A stretch of 64,000 nucleotides of DNA, from contig JAQFVV010006341.1 in the NCBI GenBank assembly GCA_028023455.1, positions 498,001 to 562,000 of the forward strand. Reading direction: 5' to 3'. Numbering within the stretch: position 1 is the first letter of the stretch; every line of letters begins with the position of its first letter. A program made the position numbers and the translations under genes. Under the pieces are notes generated by a model. The model saw nothing but the letters and a program-made list of their open reading frames with translations. It had not been told where the DNA came from and did not search any database. The stretch comes from Epiperipatus broadwayi (taxonomy: Eukaryota; Onychophora; Udeonychophora; Euonychophora; Peripatidae). Shown here in pieces: positions 12,330-25,712 of the stretch.

Positions 12330-13359
12330 AAGAGGGGAAAGGTGCTTTTATTTTTTCTCAAAGTAACCTTTATTAATAAAAGATTACAAAAATTTTGGGT
12401 ACATTTACCCATTGAAAGGATTACACAGTGATTCAATGTAACAAGGTGAAATGTACATATGTTCAAAAATAATTGCATCCATAAAAATTGCTGTAATGTG
12501 ATTAATGTGTATCTGTACATGGATCCACATGGCCCAGCTGTTGAGAAGTTAACCATCACCCAATGGTCCCATTCCTGGGGCCCCAAAGTGAAGACTCAAA
12601 TGCTTTAGCTGAATAGGTGAAGTCCAGCATTGTGCCAACCACCACAACAGGCAGCGAGGTCCAAGGCCCAAGTTCACAGGGCAATAAACTCAAACCACAG
12701 CCGAGCAATGTCAAGACCATTCTGAAGTTCTCTGCCTCCCAATTAGCAGTCCAAATGAGCAGGGACCACAATCAGTCTATCTGCCCAAAATATTGGAAAG
12801 CAAACTTGGGTAAAAACTAAGAAGTAATAAGTAAAGAGCCAGATTGACACTGCCCAAAACCAGCCTATCAGGGGACACAGCAGCCAACCAGAGCAGGAAT
12901 AGCATCAATTTTGACCATGTAGCCCCCCAGCAGGTGTTCTGGGTAGTGGAAAAATTGTTAACAGCCTGCACTGTAAGCCAGATACCTAATGTCTACAACC
13001 AGCCACCCCTGAAGAAAAAGAGGGGAGTGCAGACCCAAGCCCACAAAACAGATCTCCATCAATGTTACAAAAAAATGGCGATGGCTCAAAACAGACCCAC
13101 CACTTTACAAATGCACTAAATTTAAAGCTAAAAAATGAAACCTAATGATAGTGAGTGCAAATCAACACTGACCTATCAACTAATACATCATGGGCTGCAG
13201 TAGCCCTTCATGACGAAGTCCATGTGAATGTAGTGACTTTCACTCTCCCGGCATAAATAGTAAAGAAAAGGAAACCATAAATTATATCATTGAAATATAT
13301 AGAGAGAGAATTCACAAGTGTAAAAGGACTTCCAATAATAAATGGACTATAAGCAAACA
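12330..13359. other. GC-richer unassigned segment
   Basis: Base composition is clearly less AT-rich than the surroundings. Overlapping open frames occur on both strands (12617-12820 and 12844-13119 plus; 12326-12771 minus), none with a recognisable domain. The segment lies directly 5' of the gypsy element starting near 13360. It may be that element's leader or 5' LTR, or an unrelated repeat. I cannot decide which. Confidence 0.4.
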
Positions 13360-16300
13360 GAACATTATGAAGAGGGTCGAGACAAACAAGATGATTCAGA
13401 TATCAGTGACAGATCTTTCCAAGCCACACCAGATGTAGAAAATCCAATGGGACCATCAAGTCTTGAAATATAATTCAAGGATCCAGAGAAATTATTGCAT
13501 AAACTCAATGGACAACAAAAGGAAAACAAATTCAGCCAAACCATAACAATGATGATGCACCACTTGGTGTACGAAATGGAAGGAATTTCAGAAAAGAGTT
13601 TAAAAAAGTATACAGGAAACAAATGAACCAAACCAAGGAAAATAACCCAGGAGTAAAGAAACAGAGCAAAAAACATACCATTGGACACTGAAGTTGAACC
13701 CCTTACTACTATGAAATCAGCAACTAATCCAGAACAACTAGTTAGCACCAAGGGCAATCTATTATTGTGTGTTGTATGCAATTCAGGTCTTCTGTGGTGT
13801 ACCTAAGTTAAGTTCCCAGGAATATTTGGAGAGTTTGAAGGAATTATCCAATTAGCAATGTGGAACAAATAGCCATCACTAACCAGCATTTGAAGACAAT
13901 AGCCAAAGATTGGTGGTGATCCTTAAATTATAAACCTAAAACCTCTGAAGAATACTGCCATGCCCTATTCATAACCTTTGAAGTGAAGAAAGACATGAAG
14001 TTATCCTGCACTCCATACCATAAAAAAATTCCAAGCCAACCACCAAGAAATGCACGTGCAATTCTTTTTGAATTCTGATCTCTCCCAAACTTCACATATT
14101 CAGATGCTCATATTATTTAAACAATACAACATAACCTGTTGATGAGAGTGCAAGAAATGATGATCCCAAGTCAGTCGACCCTATTAATGAAGTGACTGAA
14201 TTTTTGATATCAATTGATTCAGAGAAAAAGGGTAGGGTGTGAAGAATCTGAAACTGAAATCCAAACCACTGAAATAGCAGAGAAGCATTCAGACTTGCCA
14301 TTCAACTAGCGACAAAGGAAATGCTAACCCCAGCATCAGCCAAATAACTAAGATAATTTATGAGAAGGAAAATACAGGAGATAGAATGACCATGAGCTTG
14401 TGCCCATCATCGAAGTAATGATCGAATTCACAAAGATAATAGCCTTAGTCAATTCAGGGAGCCAAGCATCAATTGTGTCAAAAGTGCAGATCAAGAATAT
14501 AAATAAAGAACAGGAGATCATGCAACTTTCAACACATAATTGACATTGGCCAATGAAAAAAAATCATGAGTGAAAACAGTCAGACATGGTTGGAGGTGGA
14601 GATCAATAAGAAACCGATGGGCCATACCTTTTTAATTATGACCAGACTCATTTATGATGTGGTGTTCAGTTCTGATTTCCTAACCCAATATCATGGAGTT
14701 ATTGATATTTCAAAATTTATCCCTCAACTCATAACAGAGAATAGAAGCTGTCTGATCCAGCCTGTCAATCCAGCACTGATTTCCAGAAAGGTTTATGATT
14801 CAGCCATTACACAGTCTGAAGATAGTGGATGCATCCAGAAAATATTAAAAGACCATCCCAGGTGTTCTCCAGGACAAATAAAGGGGTACACTCAAAGAAT
14901 TAGAGTAAAAGAGGAGTCATATCCCCAATTCAAAATATACCCAATCCCACTATAATATTGGGATGAAGTGGAAAAGCAGATTCAGCAAATGATTGACTGA
15001 GACATCATCAAGCAAAGCCCATCCCATACAACAATCCATTGGTCATGGTAAAAAAAGAATGGAGATTTGTGGGTATGTTTGGATGCTCGAAAATTGAACA
15101 ATATAACACAAATTCCTGAAAGAGACATATTTCCACTGATACAGGAGGTGTTTGTTTATTTGGCAGGACAGACCATATTTCTCTATGTTAGATCTCACTG
15201 CCAGTTATTAGCAGATGACCTTGGACCCTCATGACCAGAAGCACCCCACATATTGGTATGGTGGGTATACTCATGTGTTCAAAAGAGTTCCTTTTGGAAC
15301 TATTAATAGTAGAGTGGGATTGATGCATTGCTTAAAACGGGTCTTCTCCAAAGGAAATACAAAGTCAAATGGTGTGTAACATAGACAACACAGTAATTTT
15401 TATCCAAAAATGTCACAGAGAAGCTGAAGTGCTTAGAACAATTTTTCTACAAATACAGAACATCATATGCTGCCACCCTGCATCCACAACCCTCCAAAAT
15501 CCTCAACAGAGTGACCAAGCCCTAAGAATTATGGTGACAATGATGAAAACTTCTGTGGAAACCAAAATAATAAACCTAAGTTACTGGCAAGATAACTAAT
15601 ATGCTTAAGTCATCACAAACTTACAAGCAAATCCCTCCATGGATACCACTAAAGGAGGTATGGATACCACTAAAGGAGGTATGGAGTGATACTCCAATTC
15701 CAATTAAAAGACAGGATTCTACAAGGGAAAACACAGGATAAAGAGAATCCATGGAAGATCATGATGCCTAGCAGGCTCAGAGTCTGAATGATTGAGCACA
15801 TCCACCAAACTTTGAGACATTATGGTCAAGAAAGATAGAGGAGTCTGTGAGGTGCTAATTTTATTGGTCTAGTATGTATGCCCACATCCTCACCATATTA
15901 GAAAAATGTACAATGTGTGCACAAACTAAGTTCCCAAACAAGTCTTATGCTGAAACATTAAAACCAGTCATTGTGTCAAAGCTAAATGAACTGTTTTCAA
16001 TTGACCACAATGGCTCTTTGCCAAGGTTCAAAAGTTTCCAATATTTGCTCATGACATATGACATTTTTTCCAAGTATGTGCAGTTATATCTCGTTTGAGC
16101 TACCAACCCCAAGAACACTATCCGTACCCTCCAAAACAAACAGTTCCCCATGGTGGGAAAACCTGATACAATCATAACCGATCACAGTCAGCCTTTACAT
16201 TTAGGGAATGGAGAAACTGAACTGTAAGACAACAACTCAACCACCACTTGACATCAGTTAGAAATCCCCAATCCAATGCTTGTGAAAGGGTCATGAGAGA

Positions 16301-17101
16301 AATCAATTGGCCATTTTGCACCTACATGTCGGCCAACCATCAGGCTGGGTAAATAAAACCCCAGAAATAATCAACTGTATCAACAATACGATAAATGAAT
16401 TGGTTTTATGACCAAAAGCCTCCGTCATTGGGAACAATGTTCCAACCTATTTCCAAATCTGTTGCCAATAGATGAAACCATTATCAACCATATGCAGGAC
16501 CAAGAGGCTACCAGAAGAACAGCTCACCCATATGACTAAGAATTGGGTGAGGAGAGGGTGGACACATCACCAATTCTGGGAAGGGGGTCAAGGGTGGTTA
16601 AGATCTCCAAAGACCAGCAATGGATCAAAGAAATAATTCATTAAATTCTTTCCTCTATATAGTGGACCAAATGTCATTTAAAAGGAAATATCATGAAAAG
16701 GCTTTTCTGTTAGCAGGAGATGGAATTAATGGAATATACAATGCACGGCAACTGAAATCATATGTACTGCCAGATCTGTACAAATAATAATATGATATAC
16801 TAACCTGGAAAGCCACAGACCTATGACCAGGATAATCCAAATGGCCAAAGGCATTTGAAAAATGCCTAGTTTTTATTTCTTTCTCTTTCATTCTTTTCTT
16901 CCTCTTACTTATCAATGCTAATATCACTAGGGGTAATAAAAGGGGGAAATATCAAAGATGACACTGATTCTGCATAAAAATTAAAGGTACATAAAAATTA
17001 AAAAATTGGTTTTTTTGTTTCTCTTTGGTCATCACCTGAAGACTCCAAGTCAAAACATTTTTATTATTATTATTTTTCATTTCATTATAAGTGGGGAAGT
17101 A
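13360..17101 (+). pseudogene. Decayed Ty3/gypsy element 1
   Basis: LTR retrotransposon interior on the plus strand. A broken gag-like stretch precedes an aspartic protease block at about 14440-14480 reading VNSGSQASIV, where the catalytic Asp is replaced by Asn. A 129-codon frame (14566-14955) covers the protease-RT linker and RT start, ending KIYPIPL. RT blocks follow: VCLDARKLNN near 15070, a LDLTAS-type block near 15190, VFKRVPFGTINS near 15280. The catalytic Y-x-D-D position reads NIDN near 15375, which would inactivate it. Integrase remains lie at 15870-16560 with CTMCAQ zinc-finger residues and an FSIDHNGSLP...FSKYVQLYL core. A purine-rich AAGTGGGGAAG at about 17090-17100 looks like the polypurine tract. 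The protein resembles gypsy element 2 at 56.6-63.4 kb, on the other strand. Confidence 0.85.
15640..15681. repeat. 21-bp tandem duplication in gypsy 1
   Basis: ATGGATACCACTAAAGGAGG plus one T occurs twice in succession inside the decayed RT-integrase linker. Confidence 0.85.
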
Positions 17102-17260
17102 TGAAGCAGTCAATCTTAGTCCAAGATTGAGCTTCATGGTTGTACATACTTACCAACCACTAACCTTAATTTAAACCCCACACCCCATCCTGCTCCTTTA
17201 TTTATGTATGTATAGTTCATATTTATATTTCTGAGAAGTGTGCCTAAAAATTATAAATTT
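17102..17260 (+). repeat. Possible 3' LTR fragment of gypsy 1
   Basis: Starts TGAAGCAGTCAATC directly after the purine tract. The first ~55 bp resemble the start of the element 2 LTR read on the minus strand (TGAAGCAGTGG at 56960 downward), including an ATTGAGCTTCATG segment. Similarity fades beyond that, so the 3' boundary is unknown. Confidence 0.5.
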
Positions 17261-17307
17261 GAAATTTATAATATTTTTTTTATTTGCTCTTTTCTTTATT
17301 AAAGTAC

Positions 17308-17503
17308 CTGTGTGTGACTCAGACATATATATATATAGGGATCATATACACTAACAAAATCCTGTGTGTGACTCAGACATATATATATATATATATATAT
17401 AGGGAGCATATACACTAACAAAATATTAATTATAAATATTTTTTGAACATTTCATGAATTTTTTTATTATAAATATTTTTTGTACATTTCATGAATTTTT
17501 TTA
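17308..17503. repeat. Two successive tandem duplications
   Basis: First, a ~54-62-bp unit beginning CCTGTGTGTGACTCAGAC, ending CTAACAAAAT and differing in its (TA)n length, is repeated over 17308-17423. Immediately after, a 37-bp unit containing ATAAATATTTTTTG and CATTTCATGAATTTTTTT is repeated over 17430-17503. Confidence 0.85.
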
Positions 17504-18596
17504 TTTTTTTTCTATTAAACTATATATTTTATGTAAAATCCAAGATGGAAGATGCAACCATTAAATGTCCAAAATCAATTAAATGGGTGGAAATGTAATA
17601 TTGTTTCAGTTTTCTAAAAAAATCTTTAATTAAAGTTTTACTAAAATAAAATGGGGAATAAAACTAATGGATTTTACTTTTGTTGTAAACATTGTTGTCA
17701 GATCTAATTCCAACATCAAAATAGATTTGAATACATTTTTGGAACATTATCTAATGGGTGCATCTCCAAAAACAAAGGAACAAAGAAAAACATTGTATTT
17801 CTTTGACCCTTGACATTGGAAATTGTTTTGGGCCATAGATAAAACACTAAAAGTATTTCACAAATACCTGAGTGGAATATAAAATAGGCTGAATTTGAAG
17901 ACTAAGGAGAAATGACTAGTGAGAAAAGATTTTGCTGACAGAACTTGTGTGTTTTGACCCTGAAATGCCATTTGAGGAGTAAGCCAAGACACTTCCCCAA
18001 ATTTGGGGTCATCATGCTTGTACCATCATGCATCCACCTTGAAATATGTTAAGTAGCCTGAAACATGTACTCTTAAATTTCCAAATGGAAGCTTGCTGAT
18101 ATCAGAACAACTGAAGTATGGATCTTTAAATTGCCATGCATGAGCTGAACTGTTCTCACAGACTCTTTAAAAGTTTTCAAGGTAACTATTTCCATACTAC
18201 CACCTAAGAAACTAAAGCCATCTCAAGTAATCTCAAATTCTTCTACCAAGTCTTTCAAATTGTTCTTTGTCTCCCTCTGTAAACTATACTATGTAAAAGT
18301 TTCCTCTCTCTCTTTATTAATAATTTCTATTGATATAACTCTCATATGCCCTGAAATTCTTTTACTTTAATGCGATCTGTTGTATTACATTTATTGATTT
18401 ATGTGCATATTTTCAACCTTCTTTAATATGCCAATCTACAGTAATCTTGCAAGTTTAATTTCTAAACCCTTTTTTTGTTTTGAATCATGAATTAAACCTC
18501 CACGTATTGAGGGTAATAATTTTCCATTCATTTGTAATGCACCACTAGCCAATATGCTCACCAGATTGCTGTCATGTGTTAATATTTTGTTTTGTG
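17504..18596. other. Non-coding DNA
   Basis: No gene or element recognised. Confidence 0.5.
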
Positions 18597-19963
18597 ATTT
18601 AAATTATAGTATTAATTATAGTATTAAAATAAAGGTTATAGTATTAAAATAAGAGATATTCATTTAATAAGAGTTATTCATTTTAAGCAGTAAATATTAT
18701 TTCATGTCATTAGAGAGATTTCTCTATACTGTGGAAATGATATTCAGCTGACTGGATTTCGGCATGTTCTGTTTCATGGATAGTTGAGCTTCCTGGGATC
18801 ATTGCCATATAAAAAGGGCACCTGCATATCAGGTTAATCCAGTACGTCTGGCCTGCACCATGTCAAACCATATTTCTCCCTAAGCACTGCCCTAAAAAGG
18901 AAGTCTTAGACTTCATTCCATTCAGGAGCATGACTTTCTTATTTCTTCACCATCATGTCACTACCACCACTTCTTAGTTTATTATTATCTTTTGCTTTAT
19001 GACCTAGTTTTAATGTTGGAATATTAAAAGGTGTTCTGCTTAAATATATATAAATTCAAATATTGTTAGCTTTATTAATTAGTAATGTTGTATTAGTCTT
19101 GTTATACAAACCCACTGTCAATATTTATTTCTTTATTTTGAGAGTATGTGCTAGGATAAAATAAGGTGTCCTTCTTTCCAAATAAAAGAATCCTTTGTAA
19201 ATATTCTGCTGCATAATAAAATATAATTTCAAAATGTATTTCTATAATTTTCATGACTGCAATGGTGTAAATAGTTTTTATTATGTATGTAATTAATCCA
19301 GGAATGCTCCCTGGAACCATATGTTGGTCACTACTTTCCATAACCATAGATTAAAAGCATTAATAGCAATATAAGGTAATATTATGCACTAATGATTGGC
19401 ATTTCAATACTGTACCCACTAAAATTTTGTGTTTGTGTATAATTGTCTATAGAAAAGCATGAATTCCTTTATGTGTGAATTCCTTTATGTGTGATCTACT
19501 GCTTTAGTAGACTGCTCATTCATGCACATACCAATGTACATATTCAATTTATTATTTTAATTATTAGACTATTAAACTATATTTGTTACTTATTTATTTG
19601 ATGCATTGATTTCTTCCACTTCCATAAATCCAACCAGGCGTCTGCTTTCCTATCAGGTTTAGGGATGAAGTTAAAAGCCTTTATTAATATTTTAAAATAA
19701 TCTCCATGGATTTAAACTATATCCTTGGTTATGTAATGGAGTCTCATTGTCTCTCTGATCTGCTAGTGGGGCTGGATTAAAGTACGAATTCCTTGTGCAT
19801 CATTATATGTTATTCATTGGGTGTTTGAGCTGGGACTTGGGAATGGGTTCAAACCATGTTGATTCCTACCCTAAATATTAGTCTTGACTGAGTTCGGAGT
19901 GCATTTCTTGAGTTCCAGAAATGTTAGATGGATCAGCATGTTTTGACTGGTACAGTATTTTTA
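18597..19963 (+). repeat. 1.4-kb dispersed repeat D, copy 2
   Basis: Direct-orientation partner of 9927-11345. It keeps the TATAAAAAGGGCACC box (about 18809). Near its start the word TTATAGTATTAA has been locally multiplied. It ends at the same shared sequence, GCATGTTTTGACTGGTA, after which the two loci diverge. Confidence 0.75.
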
Positions 19964-20599
19964 AAATTATTGTGCTATTTATATATAATAACTTTCTCGA
20001 AAAGGAAATTTAGATAACTGATTAAAGAGACAATCATAAACTGCTAATGGACGCAAATGCTCTGGAAAACATCACAGATTAATATAAACAAAACTTTATT
20101 ATTTTAAGTAAAGCAATAAACATCATAGTTTGTAACTACTTCACTTATCTACCAATTAGTACCTTTAGCAATGAATAATGTATTTATCTAGTTATATGTA
20201 TATAATAATTTTAGTTATGAGTTAAAAGCAGAATTAAAAATGGTTAGCCTTGCCATAAAAAAAAATTCTAAGTGAAAAAAGAAAGTTCTTAATATTGGGA
20301 GGACCAATTGAATGATCTGTAACGTTTTATGTTTTTTAGGTAGGTAAAGTTCTTTATGCATTTAAAAGAAGCTTCACTATGAGCCAGAAAAACAAAGTTA
20401 GAAAACTAATTAACATAACATTTAGAAGAAAGTAGTTACTAAACAAGAAAGCTGATCTCTGAATATGAAATGGCTAAATATGGGTGACCTGTATAGAAGG
20501 AAACAAACATAATGGATGAAATTAATCTTTTAATTAAATTTGGAGGTAATGCTTTTACACACTTGACATTTTGCAACATATTTTTTCTTTCAGCAGTTA
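19964..20599. other. Non-coding DNA
   Basis: No gene or repeat recognised. Confidence 0.5.
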
Positions 20600-20985
20600 T
20601 GCGATCTTTGCAATTAATAGTTGCCAGATGACACTGCTCAATAAATCCCTATCTACTGGTATCCTATCCAATATCCTCATACCACTATCATGCTTATGGC
20701 TTTCATCAGCAAGAACTTTGGATTTTTTGCTAAGATTGAAAAAATTTGTGTTTTAAAAATTGAGATGATAGTTTCTTAATAAACCAGAGTCATAAATAAT
20801 GACTTCCAGAAAGAATGTGCATTAGATCCTAAAGGTCTAACTGCACCATTCCAAGATCCAAAGCTTCTCAATGGTGAAAACATTAACCTTAAAACTAATC
20901 TGGTCATATTGGATACAACAGCATTGGATAGGGATTTAGTATCACCTGGAATATAATAGTTGCTAAGGCTTACACTAGGTGTCAT
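20600..20985. repeat. Family A fragments, inverted pair
   Basis: 20600-20720 matches family A on the minus strand (AAATCCCTATCTACTGG, then a CTGATGAAAGC word read on the minus strand). 20815-20985 matches it on the plus strand (GCATTAGATCCTAA, CTAATCTGG, GGATAGGGATTTAG). Both are heavily diverged. Confidence 0.65.
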
Positions 20986-21029
20986 AATTGTGATGGAAGA
21001 TAAAAGTATGAATAACTTAAGAGTAAAAG

Positions 21030-21505
21030 GAAATACGCTATATGTTTGAAAAGAAAGATTTTTAATAAATAGGTCTTATTATTCTTACTTATAAATTTGA
21101 GATTTACACACTCAACAGAAGAATAATACAGAGACTTCAAATCACTCAAAAAAATATGGAGTAATATTTTTTGGAAATAACAAAAGAAGAATGAAGATCA
21201 AATAATTGGATGAGAAAACAAACAGATATCAATGACACCATTGAAAAAATTATAGAGAAATGCAATTGAATTGGAAATATTGCTAGAAGAATTGAAAATT
21301 GATGCATAGTTGAAGTTTTAAATTGAATCTTAAGAAATTGTAAAAAAACTTAGAAAGAGATCTCATGTAAAATGGATGGATGAAATATGGAAGTTTGTTA
21401 GTGGGTGTGTAAAAAAAAATATATGGATCAGAGAAATTGAATTAAAGTTAAACAGATCTTCATTCTACAGTAAACTGATAATAGTTTAAAGTGATGATGA
21501 TGGGC
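21030..21505 (+). pseudogene. LINE 3' fragment (RTE-like)
   Basis: Matches the C-terminal coding and 3' end of the other RTE-like copies at nucleotide level. It covers the region encoding the FNK...LTYG motif to the tail, ending TTTAAAGTGATGATGATGG at about 21485-21505. Stops are frequent, and it is the most diverged of the copies. Confidence 0.75.
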
Positions 21506-22027
21506 AATTAAGACAAGTTTGTTTGCATTCTTATTTTATGTTTTTAAAAGTTTGATTTTAGTTTCACTTTAATAAAACAATTACAATTACACACAACAAT
21601 TAATTTTATATGTATTTTTAGTTTAATATTTTTGATTTTATGTTATATGTTTTCTGTTTAAATGATGATACTGGAAGATAAATTTTCTCTAGGTAAAGAG
21701 CATGGGTCAGATTACTCCTAAATGCATGTCTTTCAATGTCTGCTATAATGAAAGGAATGTATAATGAACCAGCTTCTGGAAACAATTATGTTCATTGCAG
21801 GAGATCTACTGTCCACTAGCCTAAAATTTACATTAGTACTAATGAATATTCAGCACGTATCCATATGAAGTGAACTTATACACTTCAGTCTTATTAAAGT
21901 GTTTTAGTGATTTTGAAAATCATAATGATAATATTAATCTTTCAGAAACATAAGAATTAATATTACTATTCTTTTCATTTTATAAGTTACTTAATCTTCA
22001 ACAATAATATTTTTTCAAAAAACTAAA

Positions 22028-22080
22028 ATAAACATCACAAGATGGCATTACTGTATGGAGAGTTTTGCTTTGTTTTGAAA
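22028..22080 (+). repeat. Family A 3'-end fragment
   Basis: CACAAGATGGCATTACTG followed by the GGAGAGTTTTGCTTTG end matches the last ~45 bp of copies at 2.7 and 43.3 kb. Confidence 0.7.
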
Positions 22081-22429
22081 ACTAAAATAAGTAGTATGAA
22101 TTAAATCTAAACTAAGTAGTATGAATTAAATAAGTGTGTGAATGGGTTTATGTTGCTGTTTATTTTACTGTTTGCTTTCACTTATCAAATCATTTTTAAA
22201 AGAAAGTATTTAAAATGTTTTTATCTTGTTAACAGAAATTAAAATAATACTCCTTTAATATTTGCAGTGTCAAAAGTCCTTTCTAATTTATTTTCTCATT
22301 AAAATAAATAATATGAGAAATGGAATTATAAAAGAAAGTCCAACATGGAAGGTAAAGATAAAAGAGGGACTACCTATAGGACAGTGAAGTAAATAAATAT
22401 ATATTGATAAATTAATGCTTAATAGGTCA

Positions 22430-24410
22430 GAATCATTATCATTAACCATTATCAATCCACTGCAGGATGAAGGTCTATCCAAGTTCAATTCATCTTCTCC
22501 AATCTTTAGCTTCTCATCTCCACATCACCCTTGCACACTTTCTTATTTCATCCATCATCTCATATGTTGTCTCTTTCTGGGTCTTTTACAATCCATTGGA
22601 ATCCAGTTTAAGATTTCAATTGTCCATCTATTATCATCTCTTCTAGCAATATGTCTGGCCCAATTCCACTTTAGTCTTCTAATTTTTTCAATGAGGTCAG
22701 TAACACCTGTTTGTTCTCTTACCCATATATTGTGTTTTCGATCTCTTCTTGTTACTCCTAACATGCATCTCTCCATACTTCTTTGAGTGGTCTGACATCT
22801 CTGTATTGCTCTTCTATTAAGTGTCCAAGTCTCAGATCCATAAGTAAAAACTGGTAAAACACATTTATTAAAAACCTTTCTTTTCAAACATATAAGCATA
22901 TTTCCTTTTAGTATAAAGTTATTTCTACCAAAAGCACTCTAAACACATTTAATTCTATGATTAATTTCATTCATTATATTTCCATCTGTATTAATAATCT
23001 GACCAAGGTGTTTGTAGCTGTTAACTTTTTCTAACTCATTATAATCAATTTTTATTTTCATAGTTTGAGAAAATTCATTGAACATTACTTAAGTCTTTTT
23101 AACATTTATCTTTAATCCTACTTTCCTACTTTCATCTGATAACTCCTGCAACATTTTCTGCAGCTGTAAAGCATTATTTGAAAAAACAACTATACCATCT
23201 GCAAAATCTAAATGACTTAAATAATCTCCATTTAGTTTCACTCCTTTAGCTTCCCATTTTAATCCACAAAATATTTCTTACAGCACTGCTATAAAATGTT
23301 TTAGAGATATGGAGTCACCCTGTCTTACACCCTTCTCTATGTTGATTTTCCCAGTATCATTATGTAATCTGATTGTTGCTGTTGCATTTTTATAAATATT
23401 CTTTAAAATATGACAATATCATGGATCTATACCTTGACAATCCAATTCTTTTAATCACTGAAGAAATGTTTATAGAATCAAATGCCTTTTCATAATCTAC
23501 AAATCCAAAACATAATGGCAACTCATATTTATTTGTCATTTCTATAACTTCTCTCAATACCTGGATATGATCTACTGTACTAAAACCACTTTTAAATCCA
23601 GCTTGTTCTCTTGGTTGGTGGAAATCCAATGTTCTCTGTAGACGAGTTGTAATTATCTTGGTAAGCATTTTGTATAAAACTGATATAAGGCTGATAGGTG
23701 TGTAATTTCTAATATCTTTTTTATCATCTTTTTTAAATATTAATATTAATACTGCATTCTTCCAATCATCTGGTATATTTTGATCATTTAGACATTTGGT
23801 ATATAACTTTGCTAAAAAAAAATTCTATTTTTTCACCTGCTCCTTTTAATATATCAATTATAATTCCACATTACATGGAGCCTTTCCTTTCTTCATACAT
23901 TTAATTGCATATCTCACTTCTTCACTTAAAAATTCTAGGAAATTCTGAAGATGTAATAGATATAGGAGGTATGTCTTCTTTATTACTATATAATGCCAGA
24001 TAGAAGCCTTCTATCCATTTTATGATGTCAGTAATAAGTTCCATCTTTTTTTCTTTTTGCAGATATACATTTCCTACCAATACCAAAATGTAATTTTACA
24101 TTCATGAGGCTTTCATTTTCTTCTACAGCTTTCCTTGATAGTTCACAGTTATACTTTCTTATATCATTTTCAATTCTTTTCCACACCATTTTACAAAATT
24201 CAAGGTATTCAATCCTTTTTAATGCATCATTTTTGTATATCTTCATATTTCTTCTTTTCTTCATAAATTCTTTAGTGTCAGTAGAAATTTTATTGATCAA
24301 TTGCTGCTTTTTCCACCAGCTATTTTTGTTGCATTTTTTCAAAGTGTATCAGTTATTTTCTTATTAATTTCATTCAAATCTAAATCATGTTCAAAATCTA
24401 TTAATACCTG
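22430..24410 (-). pseudogene. 5'-truncated RTE-like LINE copy
   Basis: Minus-strand copy of the family at 5.1-8.3 kb. Frames 24342-24028 (endonuclease-RT linker), 23668-23390 (RT, with FGFVDYEKAFDSI) and 22899-22555 (C-terminal, FTYGSETWTLNRR, then the LKWNWARHIARRDDNRW region) lie in order. They are separated by stops and frameshifts. The catalytic FADD reads FADG at about 23194-23208, an inactivating change. The copy starts inside the linker, so the endonuclease is missing, as expected of 5' truncation during target-primed reverse transcription. Confidence 0.9.
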
Positions 24411-24485
24411 AAACTTAATTTAATTGTAGAAATAACATATAAGTAGTTGGTTTGTTATTCAGCTATGTGTGATTTATTACTTATT

Positions 24486-24677
24486 ACCATCTATGATTAT
24501 TTTATAGAAACAATAATGTGGTTGCCTCAATATTATGAAGTTGAATGGCGGACTAATGAAGTATATAGCCACATATAGGCAACCATCTATGATTATTTTA
24601 TAGAAACAATAATGTGGTTGCCTCAATATTATGAAGTTGAATGGCGGACTAATGAAGTATATAGCCACATATAGGCA
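24486..24677. repeat. Perfect 2 x 96-bp tandem repeat
   Basis: Two units of 96 bp, apparently identical, start ACCATCTATGATTATTTTAT at 24486 and 24582. Because 96 is a multiple of three, a repeated reading frame appears on the minus strand, but it carries no recognisable domain. Identity implies recent duplication or an assembly artefact. Confidence 0.9.
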
Positions 24678-25537
24678 TTATAAATTTCAGTTATTAAGAC
24701 TCAGTATAGAAGCATGAGATTACAGTTGTATAATCAAGACCATGAATCAAAGAGAATAAAGAAACAAGACAGCTAACAAAATAATATTTAATTAATACAT
24801 GAATTGGCTATTTACAATTTGTTATAAATTACAGTTTGGTAATATGGTCTAAATATTAGTATTAATACAATTAGCTTAACCAGCCTAGTGCTATCTAAGA
24901 AATCAATAATAATAAAACTAAATTAACTCATACCTATAAAAGCATTCAGGTATAATATTGTTTATCATAATGTAAAAAAAAAACATTTGCTAAGAAAATA
25001 TTAAAACAATTATAATTAAAGAATCTATAATATAAAGAGCTTTTATCTTACCCAAGGTTTTAGCTAAAATAATTTTGTATGTATATTTGTTAAATAATGA
25101 AACTTGCTTAAGAAACATTTATGAGAATTTTTGTTTCTGTTTTTAATTCAATGCTTGTGATGGATGTCTTCACAGATATCCATGGTCCAATATAAATGGT
25201 AATGAGAATTCTTTTTGATGGATAATTTTTTATTGGGGAGCTTTTAATTTATAATTAATATAGTAATATTTGTTAGAAAGTTTATGGCATCTTTGATTTA
25301 AAAAATCTAGATGATAACTCTTTGTAAAAGATTCATAGTTTTCAGTTTAAAAGTAGATGATGATTCTGTGCAGAGATTCCTGAAGTTTATAATTTCTCAC
25401 TCAAAATGATGACTTTTGACAGATAGTAGACAATATACATAAAGGAAAATAATAACGCAACCAATTTCAAAAGAATTGTCTTTGACAGTCATTCTTTTAG
25501 AAGGAATATTCACAGGTCTGCAGATCTTATATAAAAA
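24678..25537. other. Non-coding AT-rich DNA
   Basis: No gene or element recognised. Confidence 0.5.
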
Positions 25538-25712
25538 CAGGCAAAACTCTCCATACAGTAGTGCCAACCAGAGTAATCAATGGATGCCAGAAGGCTTGTG
25601 CATAAAATCCCTATCTAGTACCTACTCATCCAATATCTGCAGACTAATTTCTAGCTTGTGCCTTTCATTAGTGAGGAGTCTTGGATCTGAGAGCACTGCA
25701 ACTAGACCTTAT
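25538..25712 (-). repeat. Dispersed repeat family A, inverted copy
   Basis: Reverse-complement match to family A from the GCAAAACTCTCCATA end to the GATCCAAG region. The core at 25644-25671 reads, on the minus strand, CTAATGA, a stem pairing GGC with GCT (one G-T wobble), then GAAAT. Confidence 0.75.

Noticed and set aside
13365-13781. 138-codon minus-strand frame
   Set aside because: Antisense to the plus-strand gypsy 1 gag region, with no domain of its own.
22415-22786. 123-codon plus-strand frame (and 41382-41768, 128 codons)
   Set aside because: Both are antisense shadows of the minus-strand LINE C-terminal domain, which is why they resemble each other.
24477-24668. Repeated minus-strand 63-codon frame in the 96-bp tandem pair
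   Set aside because: The frame exists only because the unit length is a multiple of three; there is no independent sign of translation.
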